NCBI GenBank assembly: GCA_037179385.1
Contig: CM074190.1
Span: 11,242,206-11,306,205 of the forward strand
DNA: 64,000 nt
Reading direction: 5' to 3'
Source: Holothuria scabra
Lineage: Eukaryota > Echinodermata > Holothuroidea > Aspidochirotida > Holothuriidae
A program made the translations under genes and the position numbers. How positions within the stretch are numbered: position 1 is the stretch's first letter; every line of letters starts with the position of its first letter. Shown one piece after another: positions 1-10,886 of the stretch. The notes under the pieces are model-generated. The model was given only the letters and a program-made list of their open reading frames with translations, was not told where the DNA came from and made no database searches.

Positions 1-778
1 ATTGGCTACACAGGGGACCAGATGTTACCGTCTTGTGAATATTCACAAACATTCAACCAGTCTCGAGGCCAAATTTTTCTATGAATATCCAAAAGAATTT
101 GTTAGGTGTTCACTTTGGCAGGCGTTAGGGATATGACTGAAAAGCAATATGCTGTACAGCCTGCTATGTAGGTAATTAAATGAGGGGCTTTTTGAATCTT
201 CCCAGTGTCTGATATGTTCCTGAGGTTCAGTGTTCCCAAATCTTGGGAACATCCTCACTTCTGGGAACAAAAATCCTGGGAATAAGGAGCCTTGTAATCA
301 TGGCCAGATAATCAAGATAATGTGAAAACAGGGAACATTGAACCCAAGGAACACTGGGCATAGTATACCCTCTAGAGAGGACTTGAACTCATCATATTTA
401 CAACCACAACAAGCAACTGATAAAACTCTTTCCTTTTGAGGGGGGGGGTTGATTTCCATCTTTTGATGCACCCTGTCATCATTTTTTCCAGCCCAGATAT
501 AAACTAACCACTCCACTTCTTATTTTCAAAATTTCTAGTCTTTTATTTTCTGGCCCTATAACATGTCCAGAAACAACAGGCATGAAGAGGAAAATGTGAC
601 GTCTTTAAAAACATAGTATGCCATATTTCTGCTTCAATGATAAATTTCCAAGTCAACTCCCACCTGGTTTTGTAATCAACAAAGCAAAAATGCAATTTAC
701 AATTTAAGACATTTTATCAAGAGGCATTTTAGCTAGCTTTTCTTTTCTTTTCCTGTTGACACTTGCTGTGATCACTGT

Positions 779-793
779 AACCTTTGACCTTTC
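779..793 (-). promoter_or_regulatory. DR1-like nuclear receptor motif
   Basis: On the minus strand this reads GAAAGGTCAAAGGTT, two AGGTCA-type half-sites spaced by one base. HNF4/RXR-type receptors are known to bind DR1 sites. A second similar motif lies 366 bases downstream. The match is a motif only, and no promoter or exon is attached to it. Confidence 0.25.
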
Positions 794-1144
794 TGACACT
801 CGCTGCAAAATACAACAGCTGGGGAAATCATTACGTTGGTCACCCTTTCTATTGAATATAAAATGCTCCTGGGGACGAGGTCTGACATCCTGACCCTAAC
901 ACAATGGAAACCACAGTGAGGAATGTAGGAGAGCATTGGGATTTAGCTCCGACAGTCTATGGTTTGGATTGGTTTTCTCATCAAATGCTTACAATTTATC
1001 CAGTTAATATGTCTACAAATTAAAACTTTGATGAAAGACAACTTAAAAGGCACAACTTTTGAAACTATCTTCTTTTTGGGATTATGGCAATCTCCCCAAG
1101 GGTGGCCTGACAGATCACGGTGTCAACGAAAAAACAAAACCGCT

Positions 1145-1160
1145 TACCTTTGACCTTTGC
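1145..1160 (-). promoter_or_regulatory. DR1-like nuclear receptor motif
   Basis: The minus strand reads GCAAAGGTCAAAGGTA, close to the HNF4-type DR1 consensus, and pairs with the motif at 779-793. Its function is inferred from the motif alone. Confidence 0.25.
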
Positions 1161-1559
1161 AGTACTTTTTTTCTTGTGACAAAATCCACCATAATTGCTT
1201 TTGGCATCTACACAGCCATCTGCTGAATTCATTAGCAACCTAAAATGGCTCTTGTGTCATTCTTATCTGTGGAATGAAAAGAAAATTATTTCACATTTCC
1301 ATCATTTTTGCCTACTCCTAATAGATAGCTTTGCCAAAGTGCATATGAACTTAAAATTGACCATTTCTTATCTTCAACGCTTCCTTGTGAAAGATTGCAA
1401 GACTTCCCAGCTGTATCTTAACTGTAAATTTAAGGAGTATTAGATAGATTTTGGGTTAGGATACCATACAATATGTTTTTCAGCTGCAAATAGACTGAGC
1501 ATAATATACATGACTAGAGCAATGGTTTTGCTACACTCTAAAAATTTAAACACCTGCAT

Positions 1560-1730
1560 AAAATTTGATCCCAGTCAAGACCACAGGAGCACCTCCAAAA
1601 TCTGGATCATTCATTGAATGAGATTCTGATAAAAATGATCTAGACTGGAACATCTTCATCCTGATTTGATTATTGCAAATGACCCGAATTTGGATAGGTG
1701 CCCCTCTGATCCAGATTTGGATCAAATTTT
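1560..1730. repeat. Short inverted-repeat (foldback) element
   Basis: The ends AAAATTTGATCC (1560-1571) and GGATCAAATTTT (1719-1730) are perfect 12-base inverted repeats. Further inside, the arms keep matching in blocks (GGRGCACCT, ATCTGGATCA) over about 50 bases each. This suggests a small MITE or foldback element. No target-site duplication is clear, and no second copy was seen in the window. Confidence 0.5.
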
Positions 1731-1939
1731 ATCCCAACATTTTAAGAGTGTTTGTACATACATGCATGCATCTTTTATAACAGAATTCGTTTTAGACTGT
1801 TCTAACAAAGTCATGTGTATAAACAGGGCGTGCAAGAGAATACCAAAAATAGGGAAAATGTCTAAAAATTATTCTGCTTTGGAACTTTCTGAGGGAACCT
1901 CCATGGGAGGTTAGAAGGAGTGAAAAAGAGGATAGGAAA

Positions 1940-2235
1940 GGTACACTTTAAAAACTAAAAGAGAGAAATTTACTCTTTAGAAGAAAGAAATATGCAGTGT
2001 TAACTTCAAAAGAGCACTAATTCATTACAAGAAAAGTGAAATTCACTCCAAAAGAGCAAAGTTCAAAGTGCCCTGAGGAACCACTCTTAAAAAAGTGTGA
2101 TCCCTGATGGCACTTGTTAAAGAATGAATTTTCACTCTCCTTGGAATGAATTTAACATTTTTGGAGTGATGTTCCCTATTCTTAGAGTGAATGAACACTC
2201 TAACTGAGTGAATTCAAACTTTTCACTCTACAAAA
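1940..2235. repeat. Long imperfect palindrome rich in CACTC/GAGTG
   Basis: The sequence folds back on itself around about 2090-2105. The left arm block AATTCATTACAAGAAAAGTG (from about 2019) matches the reverse complement of the right arm at about 2120-2155, with smaller matching blocks further out. The arms are full of CACTC and its complement. It looks like a decayed hairpin MITE of about 295 bp. No family relative was recognised in the window. Confidence 0.5.
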
Positions 2236-3255
2236 GAGTCACATAATTCCTTCTTTGGTATTTAGAGAGTAACACAATTATCTGGTAGAATAGGTCAGTG
2301 TTTGTACACATTCAAAATTACAAGATTCTATGACTTTTTTTATGACTTTCAAGGAACTTGACTGATATTTCCAGGACCTTTAAAATAATCCAGCTCTCAT
2401 ATTTCCACATGATCTTTCTTTGACGGAAATGATGAATTTAAAAATGTGGAAAATTGGAGCAATAAGTTCAATTCCTAAGGTAAAACCACGAGTTGTATAG
2501 ACAAAATCCTCAGTGTCAAGTGATGGTCTGAATTAGTCAGCCTGGCTTTACTGGGGTCCATTACCTTATAGTCTTTCAATTTCCTCCTGTACTATGGATG
2601 GTTGAACATTAAACTGTATTGATACCCTCAATTTCACTGAATATGAGGGTTTGAAATTCATGTAGACAATAAATAAAGACAATTTAAGGCTGATGGACCC
2701 CACTGATAGCTGTCTACAGTCACGTGACATGCTGACCAGATTCGTCTACATGACACTCAATCTGATGGAATTATTCCTGAGCTATTACCTTAAAGATTCA
2801 ATGATATGTCCTATAGTCATCATATATGGGTCCTTTGTCCTTTCATGTTATTTTTGTTTTTGCAGTCTTTCCATTTGATAAATGGATTCAATTAAAACAC
2901 ACTTGTCATTGTGTGAGACAATACAAGTTGTTTGTCTGTTTCATTTCATTTACGCAATTTTCCCAACACGTTAAAGTCATTTAACAAGCACAAAAATGAA
3001 ATTTATTTCTTTGAATAACATTAGAGAAAGTACACACAAGTAAAAGCAAAGCTCTTTCAGCTTGTCCAAAAACTTAAGGTCCTTGAAATTTATAAAAAGA
3101 AAAAGGTCAGGAATTCAGACACAATAAAGTTAAAGATAAAGAATCTTTTGTCTGCCTCATCATGTGCAAGATAGCCAGGTAGCAAGCACTTAAAATTGAA
3201 TCAATAGCCCTCAACAAATATTTAGCAGCTCTGTTAAATCATTAAGGTTTTTAGG

Positions 3256-3561
3256 CAGTCTGAAGCAGGCACAGGATTCAGCTTCACATTCAGCCCCACA
3301 TTCTGAAGCTAGCACAAGATTAGACTAGCACAGGATTCAGCCTCACATTTGCCAAATCCTGTGCTAAGGGAATGTGAGGTTGAATCCTGCGTTAGCACAG
3401 GATTAATTTTTAATATGCGCTGCATATCTACAACAAATCCTGTGCTAAGTGAAAGTAGGCCAAATCCTGTGCTGGGTGAATGTGAGGCTGAATCCCGTGC
3501 TAACTACAAATCAAAATGTGGGGCTGAATGTGAGGCTGAATCCTGTGCCTGCTTCAGACTG
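3256..3561. repeat. Foldback element with 47-bp arms and a modular loop
   Basis: The arms at 3256-3302 and 3515-3561 are inverted repeats of about 47 bases with one mismatch. Between them a 20-25-base module, containing ATCCTGTGCTA and GTGAGGCTGAAT, recurs at least five times in both orientations. The overlapping open frames (3349-3654 and 3449-3700) only translate this repetition, giving peptides with repeated NPVL and ECE, and I do not regard them as genes. Confidence 0.7.
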
Positions 3562-4066
3562 GTGGTTTTTAACTCTCCTCAAACCAGGGAGTTGTCAGAC
3601 AACACTCGAGCTGCTCAAACCAATTTCATTTTATTTTTGTATCACATTGTTTAGTACCACTGTCTTACCCTTCTTTCTGCAGAATCAACATAAGAAATGA
3701 TGGACAGGAGGGGAATAGGCCCCAATCACATGTTTCACCCTTCTGCTAGCCTCCCAAATGAAATATAAGGGGAAAAATTACAGGGCAAACATGTTAAAAT
3801 CAAAATCATCACAAACACTCCTTGAAAGTATGAATTTATGTTGTATACAAGAGACCATAACTGCTGGCAATATGAGAGTTTTAGCCAAAATTTTCTAAAA
3901 CACTGCATGCTAACCAATGGTAGTGCTCTGCATAGATGGTGTGCTTCTGCTTGCCCCCATGTTTCAATGCTTTGTCCCTCCAGCTCCCCACATGAAAAAT
4001 TTGGGTTGTAATACCCTGTTGGTACAACTCAAAATTATTCTTTACAGAAACAGTGACTTTTCTCTC

Positions 4067-4124
4067 CCAAACACGTGGTATTTCAAATTTAGGAGCTCCT
4101 AAATTTGAAAGACCACGTGTTTGG
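4067..4124. repeat. 58-bp near-perfect palindrome at a SINE 5' junction
   Basis: Two 29-base arms meet at GGAG|CTCC (axis 4095/4096) and differ at one position. Each arm carries a CACGTG hexamer. The right arm consists of the SINE's target-site duplication plus the first bases of the SINE, so the left arm is an inverted copy of the insertion junction. It could extrude as a cruciform. Confidence 0.85.
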
Positions 4125-4361
4125 TCCAACAGTAAGAGCATCTGTCTCTCAGGCCAAAGGTCCAGGTTCTACTCCCAGATCGAGTCATGCCAAAGACTCT
4201 AAAAATGGAACCTACTGCAATTGAGTGTAATGCTCTGCATAAGCAATAGAGTAGGGAAAACAAGCCAGTGAGCCACAACTGAAAAAAAGCTGTGTCCCGG
4301 TTGACTTTGACCAATATAGGTTCGAAAAATGGCCCGTTTAAAACTCCATCTAACTAACTAA
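4111..4361 (+). mobile_element. tRNA-derived SINE, near full length
   Basis: The 5' part has a tRNA-like promoter: an A-box-like TGGTCCAACAG and a B-box-like GGTTCTACTCC. The body continues with AGTAGGGAAAACAAGCCAGT and AGCCACAACTG and ends in ACTCCATC followed by (TAAC)n. The flanking CCTAAATTTGAAA (4098-4110) and CCTAAATTTCATAA (4362-4375) look like an imperfect target-site duplication. Related copies are at 22132-22382 and 37771-38011, with fragments elsewhere. Such elements are transcribed by Pol III and copied by a LINE enzyme supplied in trans. Confidence 0.85.
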
Positions 4362-4666
4362 CCTAAATTTCATAACTTCTTGAGAAATTGTCACAACTCT
4401 CAAGAGCCAATGGCAAAACACTGCAGACTACTTATTCACCATGGAAGTACTATCTACAATCCTCGACAAAATTAAATGATGGGACAAAACATGCAAAACA
4501 AGCAATGAATGGATCACCATCCCCACACTCCCCATTCAATGTTGCAGCAGCCCAAGGCATCCCAAAACTTCAACACTGATACAGGGAGCGGGGTTTGTCG
4601 CATGTATTTTTGTTGAGGGTTAGGTGTACTTCCATGTTCACACTGTGATACCGTAACTGCATTTAC

Positions 4667-4909
4667 ACATAAGCAGTAGTCCCAAACTTATTTTGAAGTA
4701 ACACCTAAACCTCTCAACTTTCTTTCAAAGTATCGTTTATAATATTTTAGGACTTCAATATTGCATATTCAAGGTAAACCAAGCAATGACACCTAGTATA
4801 TTTCACATTTGAGGAGAAAATGAAATACTGTCACATGACACTGAAGAACCAATCATGAAATAGGTCAGTGTACTACACTGTTTAAAGCTGGAGTGATTGC
4901 CCTTGTCCT
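4667..4909 (-). mobile_element. Family A MITE (TTAA type)
   Basis: This is a diverged, reverse-oriented copy of the element at 7857-8109, sharing the central blocks TTGCATATTCAAGGTA and CCAATCATGA. The right flank is TTAA (4910-4913); the left end is worn, with TTAC at 4663-4666. It has no coding capacity. Confidence 0.75.
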
Positions 4910-5029
4910 TTAAGGTGAATGGGATGGGGACTGTAGCAAGGACTAAAACAGTAAAACATGTCTTTTTCTTCAGCAGTCCCCACAAAAATTTTGGGGACAT
5001 AACCAACCTTAATTGGTAGATTAAAAGTA

Positions 5030-6240
5030 CAAGATGGGGTCAAATTCCACTACTTTGACCAGGCAAATTTTGGAGACATTTCAAAACTTTTTATACAGTT
5101 TACTCTCCTTGAGAAAGCCAAGAAAAAAGGAAGGATCTCTGTTTCCAGATAAATTGCTACAGTGGATCAACTGTGATCGAGAGCAACAAATCATTTAAAA
5201 ATTTGGTCAACATCAGCATCGTTCCAATGACACAGTCTGCACAGTCATATCTGCTTCCGGATTTATTTTATTTGTAAAACTTAAACTTACGTTTGGTATA
5301 ATAAATATCCACTGAATCTTTCAATGGTTTCTAACTCTTTTCAGAAAATTATTTACAACCCAACGTGACACACCCTACTGTATCTATGGGTCACAACTCA
5401 ATGTTTCACTGTTTTACTGACATTGTTTCAGCAAAAAAAATGGTAGTGTGTTCAGTTTTAAAACTATCACTAAGACATCTGACTAAAGAGGGCTCCAATT
5501 AATCAAAAAGTTGATAGATAATTTCTGCTGGAATCACAACTTTAACACTAACTTTCACAGCAGGCATTGTGGTTTAAAATAAAAATATTAAACAAATAGT
5601 GTGTGACAATTTTCAAGTTTATTGCCACTTTGTAAGTTTAATTTTAATTGCACATTATACATATTAATTAAGAAACATCATAAAATTTCACAATGACTTT
5701 CTAAAATAATCCTGTTTTGTTTGAAACAACCAGTCAAATCAGACTGAGTAACACCCAAGTAAAAAACAACAAAAATTTTCATGTTCTTGCAGAAGTTTGA
5801 GCAAAATCCTACCCGTAACGCATTCACCCTCCAGTATGTAACCTGACGTCCACAGAGGATATTTGAACATATATATCTAATGACATATTGTATTGTTTTC
5901 CCATTGCTCACAAAATTAGACAAACCCAAGGTGACAAAATGTGGGTAAATATCATATATGAATGCTTATGACATGTTCGGAAAAGGTTAACATGAAACTT
6001 TCACCCATCCTGAAGTGCAAAAGGAACCTGAACGGGGCTTCAATAATACGTGAAGTTGTCTAGGGAATAGACAATCCCACACGAATCGGAAAAATATTTA
6101 AACTTCACACCCTGGTGTTGTTGTAATTCCGCAAAGCTGTGGCGTTTGGTGCAAAGCCTTTTCACATCGGAGATAGGTTACAACTATCAAAAGCGCTGAT
6201 CAAATGAACTCATCTGTGAAGCTCATTACTAGCAAGAAGC
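5030..6240. other. Unassigned DNA
   Basis: I see no gene, RNA or repeat that I can support here. A T-rich tract interrupted by one C follows at 6248-6270. Confidence 0.4.
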
Positions 6241-6481
6241 ATCATGGTTTTTTTTTTCTTTTTTTTTTTGGAAAGTTTTAATAATGGCAACTTCCCTTAT
6301 TTTATTAAACTTTTCAGGAATTGAATAATCAATATCAGTTTTTGAGCTGAAACAAACAGAAATATGACTTCTTCTAAACATCCTGATGGACGAATCGTCC
6401 CTAAATATTGAAGCCGAAACCCACAAAAAAAGAGAATAAAACTATCATTCAGTGACACTGCTTGAAGTTTGTGGGTGGGGG

Positions 6482-6664
6482 CAGTGGCGTAGCCATGGAG
6501 GGGGGGGCTGGGGGTCAGAACCTCCCAAGACTCAACCTTGCAATGCTAAAAACATCTTAAATAGTATTTTTTTCTCTCTATCCTTAGACTTTCCGCTCAT
6601 GTTGAGCCCCCAAACCTCCCATGATACCAACCCCCCCCATGACTCAATCCTGGCTATGCCCCTG
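6482..6664 (+). mobile_element. hAT-like MITE, CAGTGGCG family
   Basis: The element starts CAGTGGCGTAGCCA and ends TGGCTATGCCCCTG, which are terminal inverted repeats with CAG...CTG ends as in hAT transposons. GGTGGGG occurs directly on both sides (6475-6481 and 6665-6671), or eight bases if the shared terminal G is counted, fitting the 8-bp duplication of hAT elements. Relatives lie at 13261-13457 and 18449-18602. The interior contains G- and C-runs and no transposase. Confidence 0.85.
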
Positions 6665-6744
6665 GGTGGGGGTATATGATAGATCAGGTAGTAACGCAAC
6701 CTCAAATAACCACCAAAATCTTTGTAAATTCATATTATCCCTGA

Positions 6745-6766
6745 TTTTTTTTTTTTTTTTTTTTTT
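6745..6766. repeat. Poly-T tract, 22 bases
   Basis: This is an uninterrupted run of 22 T. No SINE or LINE body was recognised next to it, so it is listed as simple sequence. Confidence 0.9.
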
Positions 6767-6769
6767 GAG

Positions 6770-7545
6770 TAGAGGGCTGGCCTGTGACACTAAATGAAGG
6801 AGTCAATACTTGTGAAGGGGGATAAGAGAAGGGTCAGTTTCCTCCTCTCCTTTGGGAAATTTTGTTCATTTTAGGTGACTTGGAAGCAAATTTTGGGGGT
6901 ATAGAGGAACAATATTATCACCATAATTGTTGAAAATTTTTCCAATCTTTCTCATACTGAGAGTAAAAAATTAAGCACTCACATCTAACCAAACAGAACA
7001 TTTGCAACATAACCATCAAGAATTCAGGTAACCTTAAGCAACTGATTTACCTGACACAGTATAAAGAATTTCAACATTAATTCAACAAATATTCTTGTGG
7101 CTTTTTACTTGGTTCTCGAAATATAGACAAAATAATCCCAGACCAATTGTCCTCCGAAACCCTGTTACAATACCCATTTCCTTACTCAAAATACGGTATG
7201 TCAATTCAAAGACTGGTTATAAAAGGAAAAAAAAAAAACACTATTTAACAAGGCCACCAAACATTTTATAACATGGGCAAATTGCCTCAGATTCTTTTAA
7301 TAATCCTTTACAACTGAGTGTTCTGTTTCTCCTTGAAATTTGATACTGTTGGAATGTTAAGACATCTTTTCCTGTAGACCTAGCTCTACCTTACACCATA
7401 TGTAGGGTTTAGACAACAACATTGCTTAATATTCTCTACAGTGACATAAAAAATGTACATTAATTGAATGCAATGTCAAATTAAAATCTCAAGAAAAATA
7501 AAATAGCATTTTTTAAAAGATTATTTTAATCCTCATAGCCAATAT
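6770..7545. other. Unassigned DNA
   Basis: No supported gene or repeat was found in this stretch. Confidence 0.4.
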
Positions 7546-7548
7546 CCT

Positions 7549-7685
7549 CAGGGACAGCAATTTGTTCTCAGCATTGGGGGACATTTACATCTCATTTTCA
7601 AAGAAATTACTGTGTGAAAAACAAGTCAATAGGTAATTTTTCAAAGATTGGGGAGTCATTCCCCCTCCCAGGTTTGCTGTCCATT
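7549..7685. mobile_element. Possible small MITE with GGACAGCAA ends
   Basis: GGGACAGCAA near 7551-7560 faces TTTGCTGTCC near 7673-7682 in inverted orientation, and CAG begins at 7549. Only about nine bases pair and no duplication or second copy was seen, so this may be chance. Confidence 0.3.
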
Positions 7686-7856
7686 AACATGGATTATGAG
7701 ACAATGACATTTAATGTTTCTAGCACAACTAGTTACAAATCAAAGTGTATGTTGCAGTAGTTAAACACCATTATATTTCATTGTCTCTATGCTCTATAAT
7801 AATAAACTGGGTAATCTCAACTCCGTGAAGATTGGTTTCTCTTCCCCTGTGTTTAA

Positions 7857-8109
7857 AGGGCAAGAGCAGTCCCCAAACTTGAAGTAGTGTAGTATACTGG
7901 CCTGTTTTATGATTGGTTCCTAAGAGTCATGTGACAATGTTTTTCCCCTTTAAGTGGGAAACGTACTTTGTAACTGCTTGCTTTACCTTGAATGTGCAAT
8001 ACTGAAATCCTACAATATTACGAAAGATGCTTTGAAGAGAAATAAGAGGAAGATTGTGAGATTTAGCTGAGCTGCTTTATGACAAGTTTGGGGAAACTGC
8101 TCTTGCCCT
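7857..8109 (+). mobile_element. Family A MITE, well-preserved copy
   Basis: The ends AGGGCAAGAGCAGT and ACTGCTCTTGCCCT are perfect inverted repeats, each flanked by TTAA (7853-7856 and 8110-8113). Length is 253 bp with no coding capacity. TTAA targets are used by piggyBac and Kolobok transposases; the AGGG end fits Kolobok-type ends better than the CCC ends of piggyBac, which is an inference. The interior carries CATGATTGG, an inverted CCAAT motif, and TCATGTGAC, both kept in other copies. Confidence 0.9.
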
Positions 8110-8114
8110 TTAAT

Positions 8115-9085
8115 ATTGATTTAGCCTTGCAGGTCGTGATGTGAGTGACCTGTTTAAATTGTGGGTAAATGGGATGGTAGCAGGGGTTGATGCAGGTCTC
8201 TCATAATTCCTACCTTACCTAAAACTTAATATCCTACCCATGGACAAGTCAAAATGGTGACCTGTTGGAACAGAGAGCAGTACCCTTTACAAAATTAGAC
8301 AGAAGTAGGGCAGGTTAAATAATCACACACCCAAGTACTTCAAACAATTTCTACTTCCATTGTCCTATTCAGTTTCTTCTTTCATTCCGATTCTTCTGTT
8401 TATTTTTAATCACATTTATTGAAGAGACCAATAGTCACAGTCAATAAAGTATTTGGATAAAAAGACTCGACTTAGCCTTTCAACTTGATTGTGAAATCAA
8501 ACAAAGAGCTCAGTCACATACATGAATATATCACTTCTTCTTTAGATGAACAGCCAACATTTAGGTTTACGAGAAGAGTACTCACATGTCATTCCTTTGT
8601 ATGAATGGCTGGGCAATGCTAACATGACTTCCAAACATGATATCTTGAAAATATACATTCCAAGATACATAACATGAAGGTTACTTTTGTCCTTGATCAA
8701 TGTCGCCTGCCTTTTTAAAAATACAATTGTCAAGCATTAAATTCAAGCAAGTAAACTTTTCTTCTATAAAGTAAGAACGCATCACATCTTCATGTTAAAA
8801 GGAAAACTTCCTCTGGCACGCTCTTCGATTCCAAAAATTGGAAGGAAAACTTTTGTTGCAATTTTTAGGCATCTGGTTCGTGTATACTTTAAGGTCACAC
8901 TCGAAAGGAAGATCTGGAATTTATTTCTTTTGTGTGAAAAAGTACATTTGAAGAGTCAACACTTAAATTTGTACCTTTATCTTAACTTTTTGGGTCATTT
9001 TAGAGCAGAAAAAAGTGGGTCTGGTTACACAGCAGCAGGGGGTATAAAGCCGAATCATCTTTGTTTTGTGGTATCTGTTGCCAGA
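8115..9085. other. Unassigned DNA
   Basis: The 144-residue plus-strand frame at 8792-9226 shows no recognisable domain and overlaps a minus-strand exon candidate, so it is not annotated as a gene. Nothing else could be supported here. Confidence 0.4.
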
Positions 9086-9090
9086 ATTAC

Positions 9091-9193
9091 CTTGAATGCT
9101 GCCTTCCTCATTCCTCTTTCGATTCATTGCACTCCACCAGCGCTGGACAATAGACCAACCATGAATGCACCTTCCAGAATCCTCTTCCTTCAT
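9091..9193 (-). CDS. Weak candidate coding exon
   Basis: On the minus strand an AG (…CATATGTAG) precedes ATGAAGGAAGAGG, and the frame stays open for 34 codons to a plausible donor, TTCAAG|GTAATT. The peptide contains GRCIHGWSIVQRWWSAM and is not a family I recognise. The acceptor lacks a convincing pyrimidine tract. The opposite strand is also open across this stretch, so coding is unproven. It could be an internal or first exon of an unidentified gene, or a chance frame. Confidence 0.15.
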
Positions 9194-9852
9194 CTACATA
9201 TGAAATTGTTCCAATTTGAAACCTAAGCCTGTCCGATCTCTTGAACGTGAAATGCCCTTGATATAGATTTTACAGTCCGGTTAAGGCCTTGGAAACCTAC
9301 GTGATTACTTCCACAACAGACCAGGTAATTCCTGTTCCTCAACTTTGCCAATGAAGTTTTGACACTTACATTTATACTTTTTTCAAACTTCTAGTATATT
9401 GTTCTGCAAAGATATCCTTGGCCTTGAGTATTGTAGGTCTAGTGTTAACTGATCACAGACCCTTTGTATACAGGTAAATAATGACTTCAGGCCATTGATG
9501 TATTGTTTCTCTTACTTGTACAAAAAATCCACATCTCCTTGGGTGGTATACACATCCTACATCTCCTGTTTGGTGTCATCATTAAAGTATATTTCTGTAA
9601 CAGCTAGCAGTCAAATTAATTAAAAAAGATAAATTGCGGTAAAAAAAAAACTACTATGGCATAAAAAAAGAGTTGGTGGCAGGGATGGATGCATCAAAGT
9701 ATGTGAATATCAGGTAATTTAATTTACAACATCCAGGCTTTAAAGACTTGTACAGTCTGCAACAATGTCTCTTAAATGTCCTTTGTCAACTTCTGGATGA
9801 CCTTTAAGTTTGTCCTGTATTTATCAATGAAACAGGGAAGAAAGGGAGATAG

Positions 9853-9980
9853 TACAAGGGGTTAAGTTAGTTAAGGTTAGGTTAGATGGAGTTTTACAGC
9901 CCAGTTGCTTACCAATTGGTTTAAGTACAGCCAGCCACAGTCTTTATTTATTAGTTGTGATTCACTAGCTAGTTTTCCCA
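9853..9980 (-). mobile_element. SINE fragment (3' part)
   Basis: TTAGTTAAGG-type tail repeats followed by AGATGGAGTTTTACAGCCCA and the ATTGGTTTAAGT block match the 3' half of the SINE at 22132-22382 in the same orientation. The tRNA-like head is missing. The fragment stops close to the TIR element that begins at 9993. Confidence 0.75.
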
Positions 9981-9992
9981 AATCGCTTGCTT

Positions 9993-10830
9993 AAGCCCCT
10001 GTCACACTTTTCTGGGCAAGCACTGCCCGCAACTTGCTGGTGACAATTTTTTGCTGCCCGAGCTCCCTGCAAATAGCATGGACCTAATAGTATCTCACCT
10101 GTATCTTGCCTGCACTTGCTGCAGGAGTGCACACAAGTGAAATTTGCCTGCAGGCAAGTTTTGAATATGCTTAAAACTTGTTCCAGGTGAACTGCGGGTC
10201 TTTGCTCGCAGAGGTTCCTGCGGAACACCCGCCGAAGGCCTGTAGTGACCACAAGACACCAGCAGTTAACCTGCACAAAGAATGTAGGTTGGCCCCGGAG
10301 CTGTGACATTTTCGAGCAGAGCATGTCATATGAGGGGGTGGAACATGAGTTTTGCAGGCAAGGAACAGTGTTGGTACTGCCAACTTGCAATCAGAGCATC
10401 ACTTCTGCGGGTATGGAGCTATGAAAGTGAGGGCATGTAGCGGGCAAGTCACTTTCTCCCTGCTGGTAATCCGAGGGCTTGCTGCAGGCAAGTTGCTTGC
10501 ATTCTGCGAATACCTCTGCCATGTTGATATGCCCGTAATCTGCACATGTAAACCTGGCACTTTAAGACAACTCCCATGCAGGTGACACGAAACTGGTACG
10601 CAGGTAACTTGCAAAGCCCATAAGTGTCCCTGAGCCAACTCTCCCGCCTGTTGAACCCATGTCACACGCAGAATGCCCAAAACCTACAGAAGTATAACGC
10701 ATGAAACATTCAAGTTCCATGAGAAACTAACCGAAATCTTGACTTGTCCGCAGAACTTTTATTTTGTGTAACAAAATCCTTGCCCGCAACAAGCCCATAG
10801 AGCCTGCCCAGAATAGTGTGACAGGGGCTT
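9993..10830. mobile_element. 838-bp non-autonomous TIR element with GCAAGT repeats
   Basis: AAGCCCCTGTCACACT at the left faces AGTGTGACAGGGGCTT at the right. The inverted match continues through TTCTGGGCA for about 26 bases with one mismatch. The interior is GC-richer than its surroundings and repeats GCAGGCAAGTT or its complement many times, typical of subterminal transposase-binding repeats. No target-site duplication is clear, so the superfamily is left open. The 141- and 93-residue frames inside are not gene-like. Confidence 0.8.
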
Positions 10831-10886
10831 TTGTAAAATTCTGAGGGTAAGAGAGTGATAATAGCCAATAGAAGAGTAGCTGTTGA

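Larger units (their letters stand above)
1..1555. other. Unassigned AT-rich DNA
   Basis: No open frame here shows a protein family, splice signals or codon pattern that I can support, and no RNA gene was seen. The only features picked out are two nuclear-receptor-type motifs, listed separately. The stretch reads as intergenic or intronic DNA. Confidence 0.5.

Noticed and set aside
3349..3700. Repeat proteins with NPVL/ECE units
   Set aside because: They translate the modules of a foldback element in two registers, so no selection for a protein is evident.
8792..9226. 144-residue plus-strand open frame
   Set aside because: No recognised domain and no splice context; the opposite strand is also open and more exon-like in part.
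9965..10680. Frames of 141, 93, 77 and 70 residues, several cysteine-rich
   Set aside because: All lie in the 838-bp TIR element; the cysteine richness comes from repeated TGC/GCA in its GCAAGT motifs.
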